Shown: positions 16,239 to 25,963, counted from the first letter of the stretch. The stretch: DNA of 64,000 bases from Nonomuraea angiospora (GCF_014873145.1 NZ_JADBEK010000001.1:7936001-8000000), one strand, 5' to 3'. Numbers and translations are program-made. Notes: generated by a model not told the origin, from the letters alone.

Positions 16239-16397
16239 ATGTACGCCTGGATCTGGCGCAAGCTGCCCGGCACCGCGCGGACCAAGGCGCTGACGGCCGC
16301 CGTGATGGTCGCCGCCGTGGGGGTCGTACTCTGGTATGTCGTGTTTCCGCTACTCGAGCCCATGGTGACGCTCGACGAGGTGAGCGTGAGGAAATGA
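16239..16397 (+). CDS. 52-residue single-pass membrane protein
   Basis: A short ORF between the sortase and pabA that automatic callers may miss. ATG 16239 follows GAGGAG-like bases in the sortase tail and starts 1 base after its stop. The product has a basic N-terminal stretch (WRKLPGTARTK), one membrane helix at about residues 18-40 and an acidic tail (TLDEVSV). Its TGA overlaps the pabA ATG (ATGA). The tight spacing on both sides supports it as real. A small membrane protein at this place is also known in Streptomyces. Function unknown. Confidence 0.75.
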   Translation: MYAWIWRKLPGTARTKALTAAVMVAAVGVVLWYVVFPLLEPMVTLDEVSVRK

Positions 16398-16966
16398 GCC
16401 GCGTGCTGGTCGTGGACAACCATGACAGCTTCGTCCACACCATCGTGCAGTACCTGCGCGGGCTGGGCGCCGACTGCGACGTACGGCCGCGCGACGACGT
16501 ACGCGTGAGCGACGCCGACGGCTTCGACGGCGTCCTCATCAGCCCGGGCCCGGGCACCCCCGAGGCGGCCGGGGTGAGCGTGCCCCTGGTCCGCCACGCG
16601 GCCGAGAGCCGCCGCCCGCTGCTCGGCGTCTGCCTCGGCCACCAGGCCATCGCCGTCGCGTACGGCGCCACCGTGTCCCGCGCGCCCGAGCTCGTCCACG
16701 GCAAGACCAGCCCCGTCACCCACGACGGCAAGGGCGTGTTCGAGACGCTGCCCTCGCCCGTGCGGATGACCCGCTACCACTCGCTCGCCGTGCTGCCCGA
16801 GACCGTCCCCGACGTGCTCGACGTGACCGCCCGCACCGGCGACGGCGTCATCATGGGCCTGCGCCACCGTGAGGCGCCCATCGAGGGCATCCAGTTTCAC
16901 CCCGAGTCCGTGCTGTCGGAGCACGGCCACCGGCTGCTCCAGAATTGGCTGCGAGGAATCTTGTAA
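16394..16966 (+). CDS. pabA: Glutamine amidotransferase subunit, PabA/TrpG type
   Basis: A 190-residue class I amidotransferase. The nucleophile is Cys80 in GVCLGHQ; the His and Glu of the triad lie in QFHPES near 169-171; the oxyanion strand is SPGPGTP. It supplies ammonia to a chorismate-using synthase, making either 4-amino-4-deoxychorismate (folate) or anthranilate (tryptophan). Its synthase partner is not in the window, so PabA versus TrpG rests on similarity of gene context. It overlaps the upstream small gene by 4 bp. Confidence 0.85.
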   Translation: MSRVLVVDNHDSFVHTIVQYLRGLGADCDVRPRDDVRVSDADGFDGVLISPGPGTPEAAGVSVPLVRHAAESRRPLLGVCLGHQAIAVAYGATVSRAPELVHGKTSPVTHDGKGVFETLPSPVRMTRYHSLAVLPETVPDVLDVTARTGDGVIMGLRHREAPIEGIQFHPESVLSEHGHRLLQNWLRGIL

Positions 16967-16997
16967 CAAATGTCCCCCGGCGAGCGACTACCAAGTG

Positions 16998-17034
16998 AAC
17001 GTCCCCGCCGTTGCCCCCGAGCGGCGGGGGCGTT
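16998..17034 (+). terminator. Terminator after pabA
   Basis: GAACGTCCCCGCCG pairs with CGGCGGGGGCGTTC around a C-rich loop 31 bases after the pabA stop. Confidence 0.7.
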
Positions 17035-17068
17035 CTCGTGTCAGCGACGACATGAAGAGCGACGACAT

Positions 17069-17105
17069 GAAGAAGGGCCACCCGGAAAACGGGCGGCCCT
17101 TCTTC
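17069..17105 (-). terminator. Terminator after pknB
   Basis: A long stem, GAAGAAGGGCC and GGCCCTTCTTC with an inner CCCG/CGGG pair and a GAAAA loop, begins 6 bases after the pknB stop on the minus strand. Confidence 0.75.
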
Positions 17106-17110
17106 ATGTC

Positions 17111-18985
17111 TCAGTTGCCGGTCCCTCCGAGGCCGTCGTCACCGATCGGGTTGTCGTCCGTCGGCGGCTCGTCGTCGGACGGGAAGTCCGTCTGGTCGTC
17201 CGTCGGCGTGTCCGTCGGCACTTCGGTGGTGGGCTGCGGGTTGCTCGTGTCCAGGCTGGGACCCGTGGACACCACGATGGTGATCGTCGTGCCCGGTGCC
17301 TGCTTGGCGCCCTCACCCGGGTTCTGCTGGATGACCGTGCCCTCGGGCTCCTGGCCCGGCTGCTCTACGACCCTGGGCTTGAAGCCGGCGGCCTTGATCT
17401 GGGCCGAGGCGTCCTTCACGGTGAGCCCCATCACGTTGGGCACCTCACCGAGCTCCTTGGGCACGTAGAGGGTGACCGTGCCGCCCTTCTCGATCTCGTC
17501 GCCCGCCTTGGGATTGGTGTCGATGACCGTGCCCTGCGACTTGCTGGAGGCCTTGGTCTTGACCGTGCCGCGCAGGCCCGCCTCCTCCAGCGCCTTCATG
17601 GCGTCTTCCTGCGACTGGCCGACGAGGCCGTCGGGCACCTTGACCTTCTCCGGGCCCTTCGAGATCACCAGCTTGACCGTGGAGTTCTGGTCGACCTTGG
17701 TGTTCGCGTCGGGTTCCGTCCTGATGACGCTGCCCTTGTCGACGTCGTCGCTGGGCTCCTGCACCACCTGGACATTGAGCTTGAGGTTCTTGAGCTGCTC
17801 TTCCGCGTACGCGCGCTCCTGGCTGGCCAGCGACGGGATCGTGACCTGCGTGTCGGCCGGCGTGTTCTTCGACCCGAACACCGAGTAGCCGACCCCGACG
17901 AACGCGCCGATGATCAGCAGCGGGACGATGATCCACAACGCGGTCTTGACGGCGTTGTTCCCACCGCCGCCGCTCGCCCTGCGCCGCCCGCCGCGGCCAC
18001 CGCCGCCGCCACCGTCGTCGTACTCGTACGGGGGGACCGCGGTGGTGCGCTGCGTGGCCGAGCCCTGCCCCGCCTGGGTCGCGGTCATCACCCGCGTGCC
18101 CTGGTTGAAGTTGCCTTGCATGGCCATCGTCTGGGCGTCGGTCGGCATCCCGGACATCGCCCGCTGGATGTCGGCCCGCATCTCGCCCGCGCTCTGGTAG
18201 CGGTGGGCGGGGTCCTTGGCCATGGCCTTGAGCACGATCGCGTCGGCCCACGGGGGGATGTCGCGGTCGATCTGCGACGGCGGGATCGGGTCCTCGCGCA
18301 CGTGCTGGTAGGCGATCGCGACGGGAGAGTCGCCGGTGAACGGGGGCTGCCCGGTCAGCAGCTCGTAGAGCAGGCAACCGGTGGAGTAGATGTCGCTGCG
18401 CGCGTCGACCCGCTCGCCCCGCGCCTGCTCGGGAGACAGGTATTGGGCGGTGCCGATCACCTGCGCCGTCTGCGTCATCGTGGCCGCGGAGTCGGCCATC
18501 GCGCGCGCGATGCCGAAGTCCATCACCTTGACGTCGCCGGCGCGCGTGATCATCACGTTGGCCGGCTTGATGTCGCGGTGCACGATGCCGCCGCGGTGGC
18601 TGTAGTCGAGCGCTCGCAGGATGCCGTCGACCAGCTCGGCCGCGCGCTCCGGCAGCAATCGCCGGTCCTGGCGCAGCAGGTCGCGCAGCGTCCGGCCGTC
18701 GACGTACTCCATCACGATGTACGGCACGGGCGTGCCGTCGGTGGTGTCCTCGCCGGTGTCGTAGACCGCGACGACGGCCGGGTGGTTGAGGGAGGCTGCG
18801 GATTGCGCCTCGCGGCGGAAGCGGGCCTGGAAGGTGTGGTCGCGCGCCAGGTCGGACCGGAGGGTTTTGATCGCGACTATGCGGTCCAGCCGGATGTCTC
18901 GGGCACGATACACCTCGGCCATGCCGCCGCGCCCGACGACACCGTCGAGCTCGTAGCGACCTCCGAGTAGCCGAGGCTGAGTCAT
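17111..18985 (-). CDS. pknB: Ser/Thr protein kinase with PASTA domains
   Basis: A 624-residue membrane kinase. The kinase domain (about 10-275) has the Gly-rich loop, Lys40 in IVAIKTL, catalytic HRDIKPAN and DFG in VMDFGIA. A proline/glycine linker and one membrane helix (around residue 340) lead to three PASTA repeats that bind peptidoglycan fragments, then a Thr/Pro/Asp tail. ATG 18985 matches known PknB starts (MTxPxxL..RYEL); a GTG lies 9 bases upstream. It ends the fhaA-pknA operon and is switched off by PstP. A close relative in Mycobacterium has four PASTA repeats. Confidence 0.95.
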   Translation of the reverse strand: MTQPRLLGGRYELDGVVGRGGMAEVYRARDIRLDRIVAIKTLRSDLARDHTFQARFRREAQSAASLNHPAVVAVYDTGEDTTDGTPVPYIVMEYVDGRTLRDLLRQDRRLLPERAAELVDGILRALDYSHRGGIVHRDIKPANVMITRAGDVKVMDFGIARAMADSAATMTQTAQVIGTAQYLSPEQARGERVDARSDIYSTGCLLYELLTGQPPFTGDSPVAIAYQHVREDPIPPSQIDRDIPPWADAIVLKAMAKDPAHRYQSAGEMRADIQRAMSGMPTDAQTMAMQGNFNQGTRVMTATQAGQGSATQRTTAVPPYEYDDGGGGGGRGGRRRASGGGGNNAVKTALWIIVPLLIIGAFVGVGYSVFGSKNTPADTQVTIPSLASQERAYAEEQLKNLKLNVQVVQEPSDDVDKGSVIRTEPDANTKVDQNSTVKLVISKGPEKVKVPDGLVGQSQEDAMKALEEAGLRGTVKTKASSKSQGTVIDTNPKAGDEIEKGGTVTLYVPKELGEVPNVMGLTVKDASAQIKAAGFKPRVVEQPGQEPEGTVIQQNPGEGAKQAPGTTITIVVSTGPSLDTSNPQPTTEVPTDTPTDDQTDFPSDDEPPTDDNPIGDDGLGGTGN

Positions 18986-19068
18986 TTCCTGCACTGTCCC
19001 TTACCGTTCATCTTGGGTACCGGCCTGCTCGGGGGGCCGCCGGTGTCCATCATCGACCCCATAGCGCA

Positions 19069-20418
19069 TCACGTCTCCTCCTTGGGCGGGTTTGTATCAC
19101 CCGGGTCCGGCGAGGCGGTAGGTGTCGGAGTTTTGGGTGTAGTGGTGGGCGTTGGGGTCGGTGTTGGTGTAGGGGTACGGGTGGTCGGGGTCGGTTTCGG
19201 TGTCGGCTTCTTGGTGGGAGTTGCCGACTTGCTTACCGTAGCCGACCGCGAGGGTATAGGCCTCGGTGACTTCACCGGAACCACGGAAGGCCGCTTGGTG
19301 CGTCTCTTGGTGGGCGAGGGTGTCGCCCGGTCCGGCGGCGCCACCGCCGACCTGGTGGGCTCGGCCACGTCCGGCGGCGGCTGCGGCAGCTGCCGGTCGG
19401 CGAACGTGATGGCGCTGAGCCCCACCGCGGCCGCACAGCCCGCGGTGGCGACCAGGGCCAGCGTCCTCCTGTGGCGCTTCCCGGTGGCCGGCTCCTGTGG
19501 CGTGGTGGCCGAGTGGAGGTGGTCCGTCTCCTGCTCGTCCTCCGGAGCCGGCTCGCGTACCCGGAAACCTCCCGGGTCGGTGAGCATGCTGAGGTCGGCG
19601 CCCTGCTCGGCGCTGGCCAGCGACTCGCGCAGCAGGTAGGCCCGGTCGGCCACCTCCAGCGCCGAGGCCGGACGCCGCGCGGGGTCCTTCGACAGCAACG
19701 ACATGACCAGCTCGCGCACCGGCGCGGGCACGTCCACCCCGAGGGGCGGCGGGTGCTCGTTGAGGTGCTGCAGCGCGATCGCCACCTGGCTGTCGCCGCG
19801 GAACGGCGTGCGCCCGGCCAGACACTCGTAGGCCACCACGCCCAGCGAGTAGAGGTCGGTCGCGGGAGTGAGCGGGAACCCCTGGGCCTGCTCGGGGCTG
19901 ACGTACTGGGCGGTGCCCAGCACGGTGCCCGTCTGCGTGACCGGAGCCGCCTCCAGGGCCCGCGCGATGCCGAAGTCCGTGACCTTGATGGTCCCCTCGG
20001 AGGTGACCAGCAGGTTTCCCGGCTTGATGTCGCGGTGGATGATCCCGGCGGTGTGCGCGGCGTGCAGCGCCTTGGCCGTCTGGCCGACCACGTCGAGCGT
20101 CACCTCGGGACCGATGGAGCGGTTGCGCGCCAGGATGGCCGACAGCGGCTCGCCGTGCACCAGCTCCATCACGAGATAGGCCAGGTCGCTCTGCTCGCCG
20201 TAGTCGAAGATCTGCGCCACTCCCGGGTCGGACAGGGCCGCGGTGATGCGCGCCTCGTTCCTGAACCGCTCACGGAAACTCGGGTCGGCGTAGATGTGGC
20301 TACGCAGGATCTTCACCGCCACCTCGCGCCCGAGCAACTCGTCACGGGCACGCCAGACCTCTCCCATACCGCCTGTGGCGATGCGGGAGATCAGGAGGTA
20401 GCGGTTACGGAGCCGCAT
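19069..20418 (-). CDS. pknA: Ser/Thr protein kinase, PknA type
   Basis: A 449-residue kinase with the domain at about 5-265 (GGMGEVWRA loop, Lys in VAVKILR, HRDIKPGN, DFGIARA), a charged linker, one membrane helix (LALVATAGCAAAVGLSA) and an external Pro/Thr/Lys-rich tail with a run of TP dipeptides. There are no PASTA domains. It phosphorylates cell-division and wall proteins together with PknB. ATG 20418 is preferred; a GTG at 20439 abuts the pbpA stop. Confidence 0.93.
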   Translation of the reverse strand: MRLRNRYLLISRIATGGMGEVWRARDELLGREVAVKILRSHIYADPSFRERFRNEARITAALSDPGVAQIFDYGEQSDLAYLVMELVHGEPLSAILARNRSIGPEVTLDVVGQTAKALHAAHTAGIIHRDIKPGNLLVTSEGTIKVTDFGIARALEAAPVTQTGTVLGTAQYVSPEQAQGFPLTPATDLYSLGVVAYECLAGRTPFRGDSQVAIALQHLNEHPPPLGVDVPAPVRELVMSLLSKDPARRPASALEVADRAYLLRESLASAEQGADLSMLTDPGGFRVREPAPEDEQETDHLHSATTPQEPATGKRHRRTLALVATAGCAAAVGLSAITFADRQLPQPPPDVAEPTRSAVAPPDRATPSPTKRRTKRPSVVPVKSPRPIPSRSATVSKSATPTKKPTPKPTPTTRTPTPTPTPTPTTTPKTPTPTASPDPGDTNPPKEET

Positions 20419-20439
20419 GACCCAGCAGGTTACCGTCAC

Positions 20440-21900
20440 TCACTTGTTCAGCACCGCCTCCAGCACGGCCTTTGCGATCGGCGCGGCGGTGTGGCCGCCG
20501 GTCGCCTCCGCGCCGACGTTGGCAGCACCGGACTCGACGATGACCGCCAGGGCCACCTTCGGATCCTCGGCAGGCGCGAAGGAGATGAACCAGGCATGCG
20601 GTGGCTGGCCGTCGGCCGTCTCCGCGGTGCCCGTCTTACCCGCTACTTGGACGCCTGGGACCTGCGCCAGGTTTGCGGTGCCGTTCTGGACGACGCTGAC
20701 CATCATCTCACGCAGCTTGCCCGCCGTCTCGGAGCTGACCGCTTCCGACAGCTCCTCGGGCTTGGCCTGATTGATCGAGTCGCCCTTGGCGTCGGTGATC
20801 TTGTTGACCAGGTACGGCTTCATCACCTTGCCGTCATTGGCGATGCCCGCGGCGATCATGGCCATCTGCAGCGGGGTCATGCGGTTGCTGCGCTGCCCGA
20901 TCGAGGCCATGGCCAGGGCCGCCTTGTCCTCTTCCGGGCCGAAGTCGCTGGCGGTGACCGACATCGGCACGGAGACCGGCTGGCCCATGCCGAACTTCTC
21001 GGTCTGCTCCTTCATCTTGTCGTAGCCCAGCTCCATGCCCATCTTGCCGAACGGCGTGTTGCAGGACTTCTCCAGCGCGAAGGTCAGCGTGACCGAGCCG
21101 GAGCCGCAGGCCGCGCCGCCGTAGTTGGGCAGGCTGATGTTCGTGTTGGGCAGGGGCAGCCGCTGTGGCGCGTCCACGTTGGTCTGCGGCCCGCGCGAGG
21201 AGTCGTCCTCGAGGTAGGCCGCCATGGTCACGACCTTGAACGTCGAGCCGGGCGGGTAGGTCTGCGCGATCGTGCGGTTGAGCAGCGGCTGGTCCTTCTG
21301 CTTGGCCAGCTCGTCGAAGCGGGGGAAGACCTTGCCCTTGTCGGTGCCCGACAGCTCGGTGGGGTCGTAGGTGGGCAGCGAGACCATCGCCAGGATCCCG
21401 CCCGTCTTCGGGTCGAGAGCCACGAGCGCGCCGCGCTTGCCGCTCTGCCGCAGCGCGTCGTAGGCCGCCTTCTGCGCCTTGGGGTTGATCGTGAGATCGA
21501 CGTTGGCGCCCTTGGTCGGCTCGCCGGTGAACAGGTCGATGCTCCGCCGCAGCAGCAGGTCGGCGCTGGAGCCGTCGAGCAGCTGGTTCTCGGACCTCTC
21601 GATGGCGCTCTCGCTCTCCGGCGAGAAGAAGCCGGTGACGTGGGCGTAGAGCCTGGCCTCGGGATACTGCCTGATGAACCTGAACCGCGGGTCCTTGGTC
21701 TCGACCGACTGCGCGAGCACCTTGCCGCCCGCCGTGATGCGACCGCGCTCGATGGCGTAGCGATCGTAGAAGTTTCGGGTGTTGCGGGGGTCGCCGCGCA
21801 GGCCCTCCGCTTTCACGGCCTGCAGGTAGTTCACGTTGATCATCAGGAGCGCGAACATGGCCAGGCAGGCCACTGCCACGCGCTTCAGAGGGCTGTTCAT
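20440..21900 (-). CDS. pbpA: Penicillin-binding transpeptidase, PBP2/PbpA type
   Basis: A 486-residue enzyme: one N-terminal anchor helix (about 7-27), a dimerisation module and a transpeptidase domain with STFK (PPGSTFKVVT), SCN (EKSCNTPF) and KTGTAE motifs. It cross-links peptidoglycan and works with the adjacent FtsW/RodA glycosyltransferase. The ATG overlaps the ftsW stop (ATGA). Length and motifs match PbpA near pknA/pknB in other actinobacteria. Confidence 0.95.
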   Translation of the reverse strand: MNSPLKRVAVACLAMFALLMINVNYLQAVKAEGLRGDPRNTRNFYDRYAIERGRITAGGKVLAQSVETKDPRFRFIRQYPEARLYAHVTGFFSPESESAIERSENQLLDGSSADLLLRRSIDLFTGEPTKGANVDLTINPKAQKAAYDALRQSGKRGALVALDPKTGGILAMVSLPTYDPTELSGTDKGKVFPRFDELAKQKDQPLLNRTIAQTYPPGSTFKVVTMAAYLEDDSSRGPQTNVDAPQRLPLPNTNISLPNYGGAACGSGSVTLTFALEKSCNTPFGKMGMELGYDKMKEQTEKFGMGQPVSVPMSVTASDFGPEEDKAALAMASIGQRSNRMTPLQMAMIAAGIANDGKVMKPYLVNKITDAKGDSINQAKPEELSEAVSSETAGKLREMMVSVVQNGTANLAQVPGVQVAGKTGTAETADGQPPHAWFISFAPAEDPKVALAVIVESGAANVGAEATGGHTAAPIAKAVLEAVLNK

Positions 21901-23291
21901 CGCTGGAACACCTGCGTCAGTCCTTCGTTCTGGATCGCCTGGGGCGGAGGTCGCCGCGCCGTATCAGACATGCGTACCAATAGGGCGATAAGGATCCAGT
22001 TAGCCAACAACGCCGAGCCACCCTGGGACATGAACGGGGTGACGAGGCCGGTCAGGGGGATGAGATTGGTCACACCGCCGACGATGATGAAGACCTGCCA
22101 GGCCAGGATGAACGACAGGCCGCCCGCCAGGAGCTTGGAGAACGGGTCGCGGGCCGCCAGCGAGGCGCGCAGGCCGCGCTCGACCAGCAGGGCGTAGATC
22201 ATGAGCAGCGCCATCAGGCCGGTCAGGCCGATCTCCTCGCCGGTGGCGCTGAAGATGAAGTCGGAGAAGGCCAGCGGGATGAGCTCGGGGTGTCCTTGGC
22301 CGAGCCCGGTGCCGAGGATGCCACCGGAGCCCATGGCGAACAGGCCCTGCATGAGCTGCTCGCTGCCGCCGACCGCGCGGAACAGCTCGGGGTCCTCGGG
22401 ATTGAGGAAGACCACGAAGCGCTGGTGGACGTGCTCGAAGATCGTGCCGGCCAGGATCGCGCCGCCCGCGAAGAGGAGAATGCCGATGATGACCCAGGAG
22501 ACGCGCTGGGTGGCGACGTAGAGCATCGCGATGAACGTGCCGAACAGCAGCAGCGAGGAGCCCAGGTCCTTCTGCATCACCAGGATGCCCAGGCTGACGC
22601 CCCAGATGATGAGCACCGGGCCGAGGTCACGGGCCCGCGGCAGGTCGATGAACAGCAGCCGGCGCCCGGCGAGGGCGAGCACGTCGCGCTTGGCCACCAG
22701 GTAGCCGGCGAAGAAGATGACCAGCGCGAGCTTGGCGAACTCGGCCGGCTGGAGCTGGCCCAGGCCGGGGATGCCGATCCAGATGCGGGCGCCGTTGATC
22801 TCCTGGCCGAGGAACGGGATCAACGGTGAGACCAGCAGGAACAGGCCCACGGCGCCCGCGGTGTAGGTCAGCCGCTGCAGGACCCGGTGGTCGCGCAGGA
22901 AGATCAGGGTCAGGCTGAACAGCACGATGCCGATGAACGTCCACAGCAGCTGGGAGCTGGGTGAGGCGAGCTTGGCGGACGGCAGGTTCGAGTCGGACAC
23001 GGAGAGCCGGTAGATCATCACCAGGCCGAGGCCGTTGACCAGCGTCACCAGCGGCAGGATCAGGGGATCGGCCCACGGGGCGAACTTGGCCAGCACCAGG
23101 TAGGCGGCCAGCATCAGGCCGCCCAGGCTCAGGCCGTACGTCAGCATGCCCACGGGGACCTCGCCGGTCATGGCCAGGCCCACGTTGGCGTAGGCGCCCA
23201 TGATGATCAAGACCGCGAGGGCCAGCATGACGAGCTGGGCCACGCGGCGCTTGGCCGGCATCGGGACGGGGGATTCTGCGACTTCGCTCAT
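21897..23291 (-). CDS. SEDS peptidoglycan glycosyltransferase, FtsW/RodA family
   Basis: A 464-residue protein with about ten membrane helices. Diagnostic segments are the catalytic-site region WIGIPGLGQLQPAEFAKL, PELIPLAFSDFIFSATGEE and GVTNLIPLTGLVTPFMSQGGS. SEDS proteins polymerise lipid II. Its gene starts directly after the pstP stop (TAA-ATG) and overlaps pbpA by 4 bp, so polymerase and cross-linker are made together. RodA versus FtsW cannot be settled without an alignment. Confidence 0.94.
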   Translation of the reverse strand: MSEVAESPVPMPAKRRVAQLVMLALAVLIIMGAYANVGLAMTGEVPVGMLTYGLSLGGLMLAAYLVLAKFAPWADPLILPLVTLVNGLGLVMIYRLSVSDSNLPSAKLASPSSQLLWTFIGIVLFSLTLIFLRDHRVLQRLTYTAGAVGLFLLVSPLIPFLGQEINGARIWIGIPGLGQLQPAEFAKLALVIFFAGYLVAKRDVLALAGRRLLFIDLPRARDLGPVLIIWGVSLGILVMQKDLGSSLLLFGTFIAMLYVATQRVSWVIIGILLFAGGAILAGTIFEHVHQRFVVFLNPEDPELFRAVGGSEQLMQGLFAMGSGGILGTGLGQGHPELIPLAFSDFIFSATGEEIGLTGLMALLMIYALLVERGLRASLAARDPFSKLLAGGLSFILAWQVFIIVGGVTNLIPLTGLVTPFMSQGGSALLANWILIALLVRMSDTARRPPPQAIQNEGLTQVFQR

Positions 23292-24587
23292 TTACCGTTG
23301 CTTCGTCTTGGTCGCGCTCACGGATGGCGTGGGCGACGAGCTGGCGGTCGTGGCGGGGGTGTCGCCGTCCTTGTCGTCCTCCTGGGCGAACTTCAGGGCG
23401 TTGATCTTCGTGATGCCTTCGTCGACATTGGTGACCGGAATGCCGCTCTTGATCAGCGCCTGGTCGGCATCGGACAGTTTGGAGAGCTGCCGGCCGGTGG
23501 ACCTGCGGACCTCGAAGAGCTGGAAGGGACCCAGCTCTCTCTGGATCCCCTGGAACACGACCACTTCGTCGCCCCTAGCGCCGACGAAGAACTGGTCCTG
23601 GGTCCACTGGTATCCAAAATAGCCGCCGACGCCGACGGCGACGACGCCTATGCCGAACACGGTGACCAGCACGGGCCACACGCGACGACGCCTGCGCCGG
23701 GGCGCCTCGGCGACCGGCTCCTCGAAGTCGTCGTCAGTGAGGACCGGCTGGGGCGCGGTCACCGCGTGGGCTCGCCCCGGCTGGGTCTCCTGGGGGTTGC
23801 CGCGCAGCCGGGTCATGCCCGCGGCGCCGACGATGGCGGCCTCGGTGGGCACCTGCTGCCCATCGGTGATCTCCAGGACGTCGGCCAGCACGCAGGTGAT
23901 GTTGTCGGGCCCGCCACCTCTGTTCGCCAGATCGATGAGCTGGCGGACGACCTCTTCGGGGTCGTCGATGTTGGTGAGCGTGGCGTGCAACGTCTCCGCG
24001 CTCACCACGCCCGACAGGCCGTCGGAACACAGCAGGTAGCGGTCGCCGATCTGCGCCTCGCGGAGGGTCAGGTCGGGATCGACCTCACCGCTGCCGTCGA
24101 GCGCGCGCAGCAGGATCGAGCGCTGCGGATGCGTGGCCGCCTCTTCCGGCGTGATGCGTCCGTCGTCGACGAGCTGCTGCACCAGCGTGTGGTCATGGGT
24201 GATCTGGTAGAGCTCCCCACGCCTGAGCAGGTAGGCGCGCGAGTCGCCGACGTGCACCAGGGCGACCTGGGTGCCGTGCCAGAGCATGGCCGTCAGAGTC
24301 GTGCCCATGCCTTTGAGGCTGGGATCCCGCCCCACCATCTCGTGCAGCTTGCGATTGGCGTCGCGTACCGCTGCCTCGATGGCGTTGAGCAGGTCACCCC
24401 CCTGTTGGGCCTCTTCCAGAGAGGCCATGGCGGCGATGGCGACTGAGCTCGCCACCTCGCCGTGTGCGTGCCCGCCCATGCCGTCTGCGACGGCCAGCAG
24501 GCGGCCGCTAGCGTACGCCGAGTCCTCGTTTCCTTCGCGGAGGAGGCCGACGTCCGAGCGGGCGGCGTAGCGGAGTGCGATGGTCAT
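23292..24587 (-). CDS. pstP: PP2C-family protein phosphatase
   Basis: A 431-residue membrane phosphatase. The PP2C domain (about 1-240) has NEDSAY, VADGMGGHAHGE, GTTLTAM, HVGDSRAYLLR, LLCSDGLSG and GGPDNIT, the metal-binding aspartates of the family. After a linker there is one membrane helix (about residues 305-325) and an external domain. It removes phosphate from PknA/PknB and their targets. Its ATG overlaps the fhaB stop. Confidence 0.95.
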   Translation of the reverse strand: MTIALRYAARSDVGLLREGNEDSAYASGRLLAVADGMGGHAHGEVASSVAIAAMASLEEAQQGGDLLNAIEAAVRDANRKLHEMVGRDPSLKGMGTTLTAMLWHGTQVALVHVGDSRAYLLRRGELYQITHDHTLVQQLVDDGRITPEEAATHPQRSILLRALDGSGEVDPDLTLREAQIGDRYLLCSDGLSGVVSAETLHATLTNIDDPEEVVRQLIDLANRGGGPDNITCVLADVLEITDGQQVPTEAAIVGAAGMTRLRGNPQETQPGRAHAVTAPQPVLTDDDFEEPVAEAPRRRRRRVWPVLVTVFGIGVVAVGVGGYFGYQWTQDQFFVGARGDEVVVFQGIQRELGPFQLFEVRRSTGRQLSKLSDADQALIKSGIPVTNVDEGITKINALKFAQEDDKDGDTPATTASSSPTPSVSATKTKQR

Positions 24588-25054
24588 TTGCGCAATTCAA
24601 TGACTGTTTTGCCGACGCGGATCGGAACACCGAGCGGCACCGGGGTCGGGCGGGTGACTTTCGAGCGGTCGAGATACGTGCCGTTGGTGGACCCAAGATC
24701 TTCCACGATCCATTGACCGTCCTGGGGAAAGAGCCGGGCATGCCGGCTGGAAGCGTAGTCGTCGGTGACTACCAGCGTGGCGTCATTGGCCCGGCCAATG
24801 GTGATGGGCGTCTCCGTGAGGTTAATGGTGGTCCCCTGCAAGGGGCCACCGGTAACGATGAGCTGGCGTGGCTCGCCCTTTTTGTTCTTGGGCTTCGCCG
24901 CCGGTTTGGCGGGTTTCATGTCTTTGCGTGGACCCGCGGGAGCCGTGCGTGAACCGAACAAGTCAGTCCGGATCACGCCGACTGCGGCAATGACGAAGAA
25001 CCACAGCACCGCCAGGAAGGCGAGCCGGATCAGCAGCAGCGTGAGCTCGGACAT
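24584..25054 (-). CDS. fhaB: FHA-domain protein FhaB
   Basis: A 156-residue protein with one N-terminal membrane helix (LTLLLIRLAFLAVLWFFVIA), a basic linker and a C-terminal FHA domain (ITIGRAND, SSRHARL, VEDLGSTNGTYLD) that reads phosphothreonine. It is an early member of the PknA/PknB operon and in relatives is a kinase substrate that recruits wall-synthesis proteins. Confidence 0.93.
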   Translation of the reverse strand: MSELTLLLIRLAFLAVLWFFVIAAVGVIRTDLFGSRTAPAGPRKDMKPAKPAAKPKNKKGEPRQLIVTGGPLQGTTINLTETPITIGRANDATLVVTDDYASSRHARLFPQDGQWIVEDLGSTNGTYLDRSKVTRPTPVPLGVPIRVGKTVIELRK

Positions 25055-25071
25055 GGACCGCTTGTCTACCC

Positions 25072-25812
25072 CTAATCGCGCCGGAACACCAGGGTCGTGC
25101 GCCCCAACGTCACTCGCGTGCCGTTCTGGAGCTCGATCCTGCGTACCGGCTGGCCGTTGACGAAAGTGCCGTTGGTGGACCCGAGATCGACGAGGACCAC
25201 CATCTGGCCCTCGACCCGCAACTCCGCATGGTGCCGCGAGACTCCCGGATCGACCAGACGAAGATCGCAGTCGGTGCCCCTGCCGAGCAAGGTCACCGGA
25301 GTGGTGAGCTCGTAGGAACGGTCGCCCTGCGGGTCGTCCTGAGTGGAGACGAGCAGCCTGGGCCGCCCGTTGAACGCATTCGGCCTCGACGGAGGCAGGT
25401 CGCTCGCCGGCTGGCGAATCTCGTCCTGCTCGACCGTCGCGCCGCGGATGACGCCGGACCTGATGCGGAACAGCCCCACAGCCAGATCGCCGGCGGTCTC
25501 GAAGCGGACCCGGACCGGTCCCACAAAGGAGTAGCCCTGTTCCTTGGCGTACTCCCTGGCGAGGTTGGCCAGCTCGTGACTGATGCTGTCGGCGTAGACC
25601 TCAAGCCGTTCGCTGTCGGTCGTGGACAGCTCAACCACGAAGTCGTTGGGCACGAGCGTGCGACCTTGAGCGACGATCGCCGCACGCTCATCCATCTCCC
25701 GCTGAACCGCGCTGGCGACCTCGACCGGCTGAAGGTCAGATTTGAACGCCCGCGCAAAGGCCCCCTCAACCAAGCCTTCGAGCCTTCGCTCGAAGCGCTG
25801 AAGGACTCCCAC
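25072..25812 (-). CDS. fhaA: DUF3662/FHA-domain protein FhaA
   Basis: A 246-residue cytoplasmic protein: an N-terminal DUF3662 domain (VLQRFERRLEGLVEGAF, LQPVEVA) and a C-terminal FHA domain (LLGRGTDCDLRL, VSRHHAEL, VDLGSTNGTFVN). GTG 25812 has GGGAGG at 5-base spacing and gives the usual start; an upstream in-frame extension is unlikely. It heads the operon. The known relative binds the phosphorylated MviN/MurJ pseudokinase domain. Confidence 0.93.
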   Translation of the reverse strand: MGVLQRFERRLEGLVEGAFARAFKSDLQPVEVASAVQREMDERAAIVAQGRTLVPNDFVVELSTTDSERLEVYADSISHELANLAREYAKEQGYSFVGPVRVRFETAGDLAVGLFRIRSGVIRGATVEQDEIRQPASDLPPSRPNAFNGRPRLLVSTQDDPQGDRSYELTTPVTLLGRGTDCDLRLVDPGVSRHHAELRVEGQMVVLVDLGSTNGTFVNGQPVRRIELQNGTRVTLGRTTLVFRRD

Positions 25813-25963
25813 CGGGTACCTCCCTTCCTCCGTGCATATGATCGCGGCCCCCAGACGCGTCCGGCGCCCGGTTCCCGCTCGTTCCACGTCACGGCATCCC
25901 TGGCGCTCGTCGGCTGTCGCGCCCAGCTCCTCCGCTCCCGTGTCTTATGCGATCGTATCCGGG

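Noticed and set aside
22290..22829. Plus-strand frame in the FtsW/RodA gene
   Set aside because: Antisense shadow; composition is Glu/Asp/Gln/Arg-rich as expected for the reverse of a hydrophobic gene.
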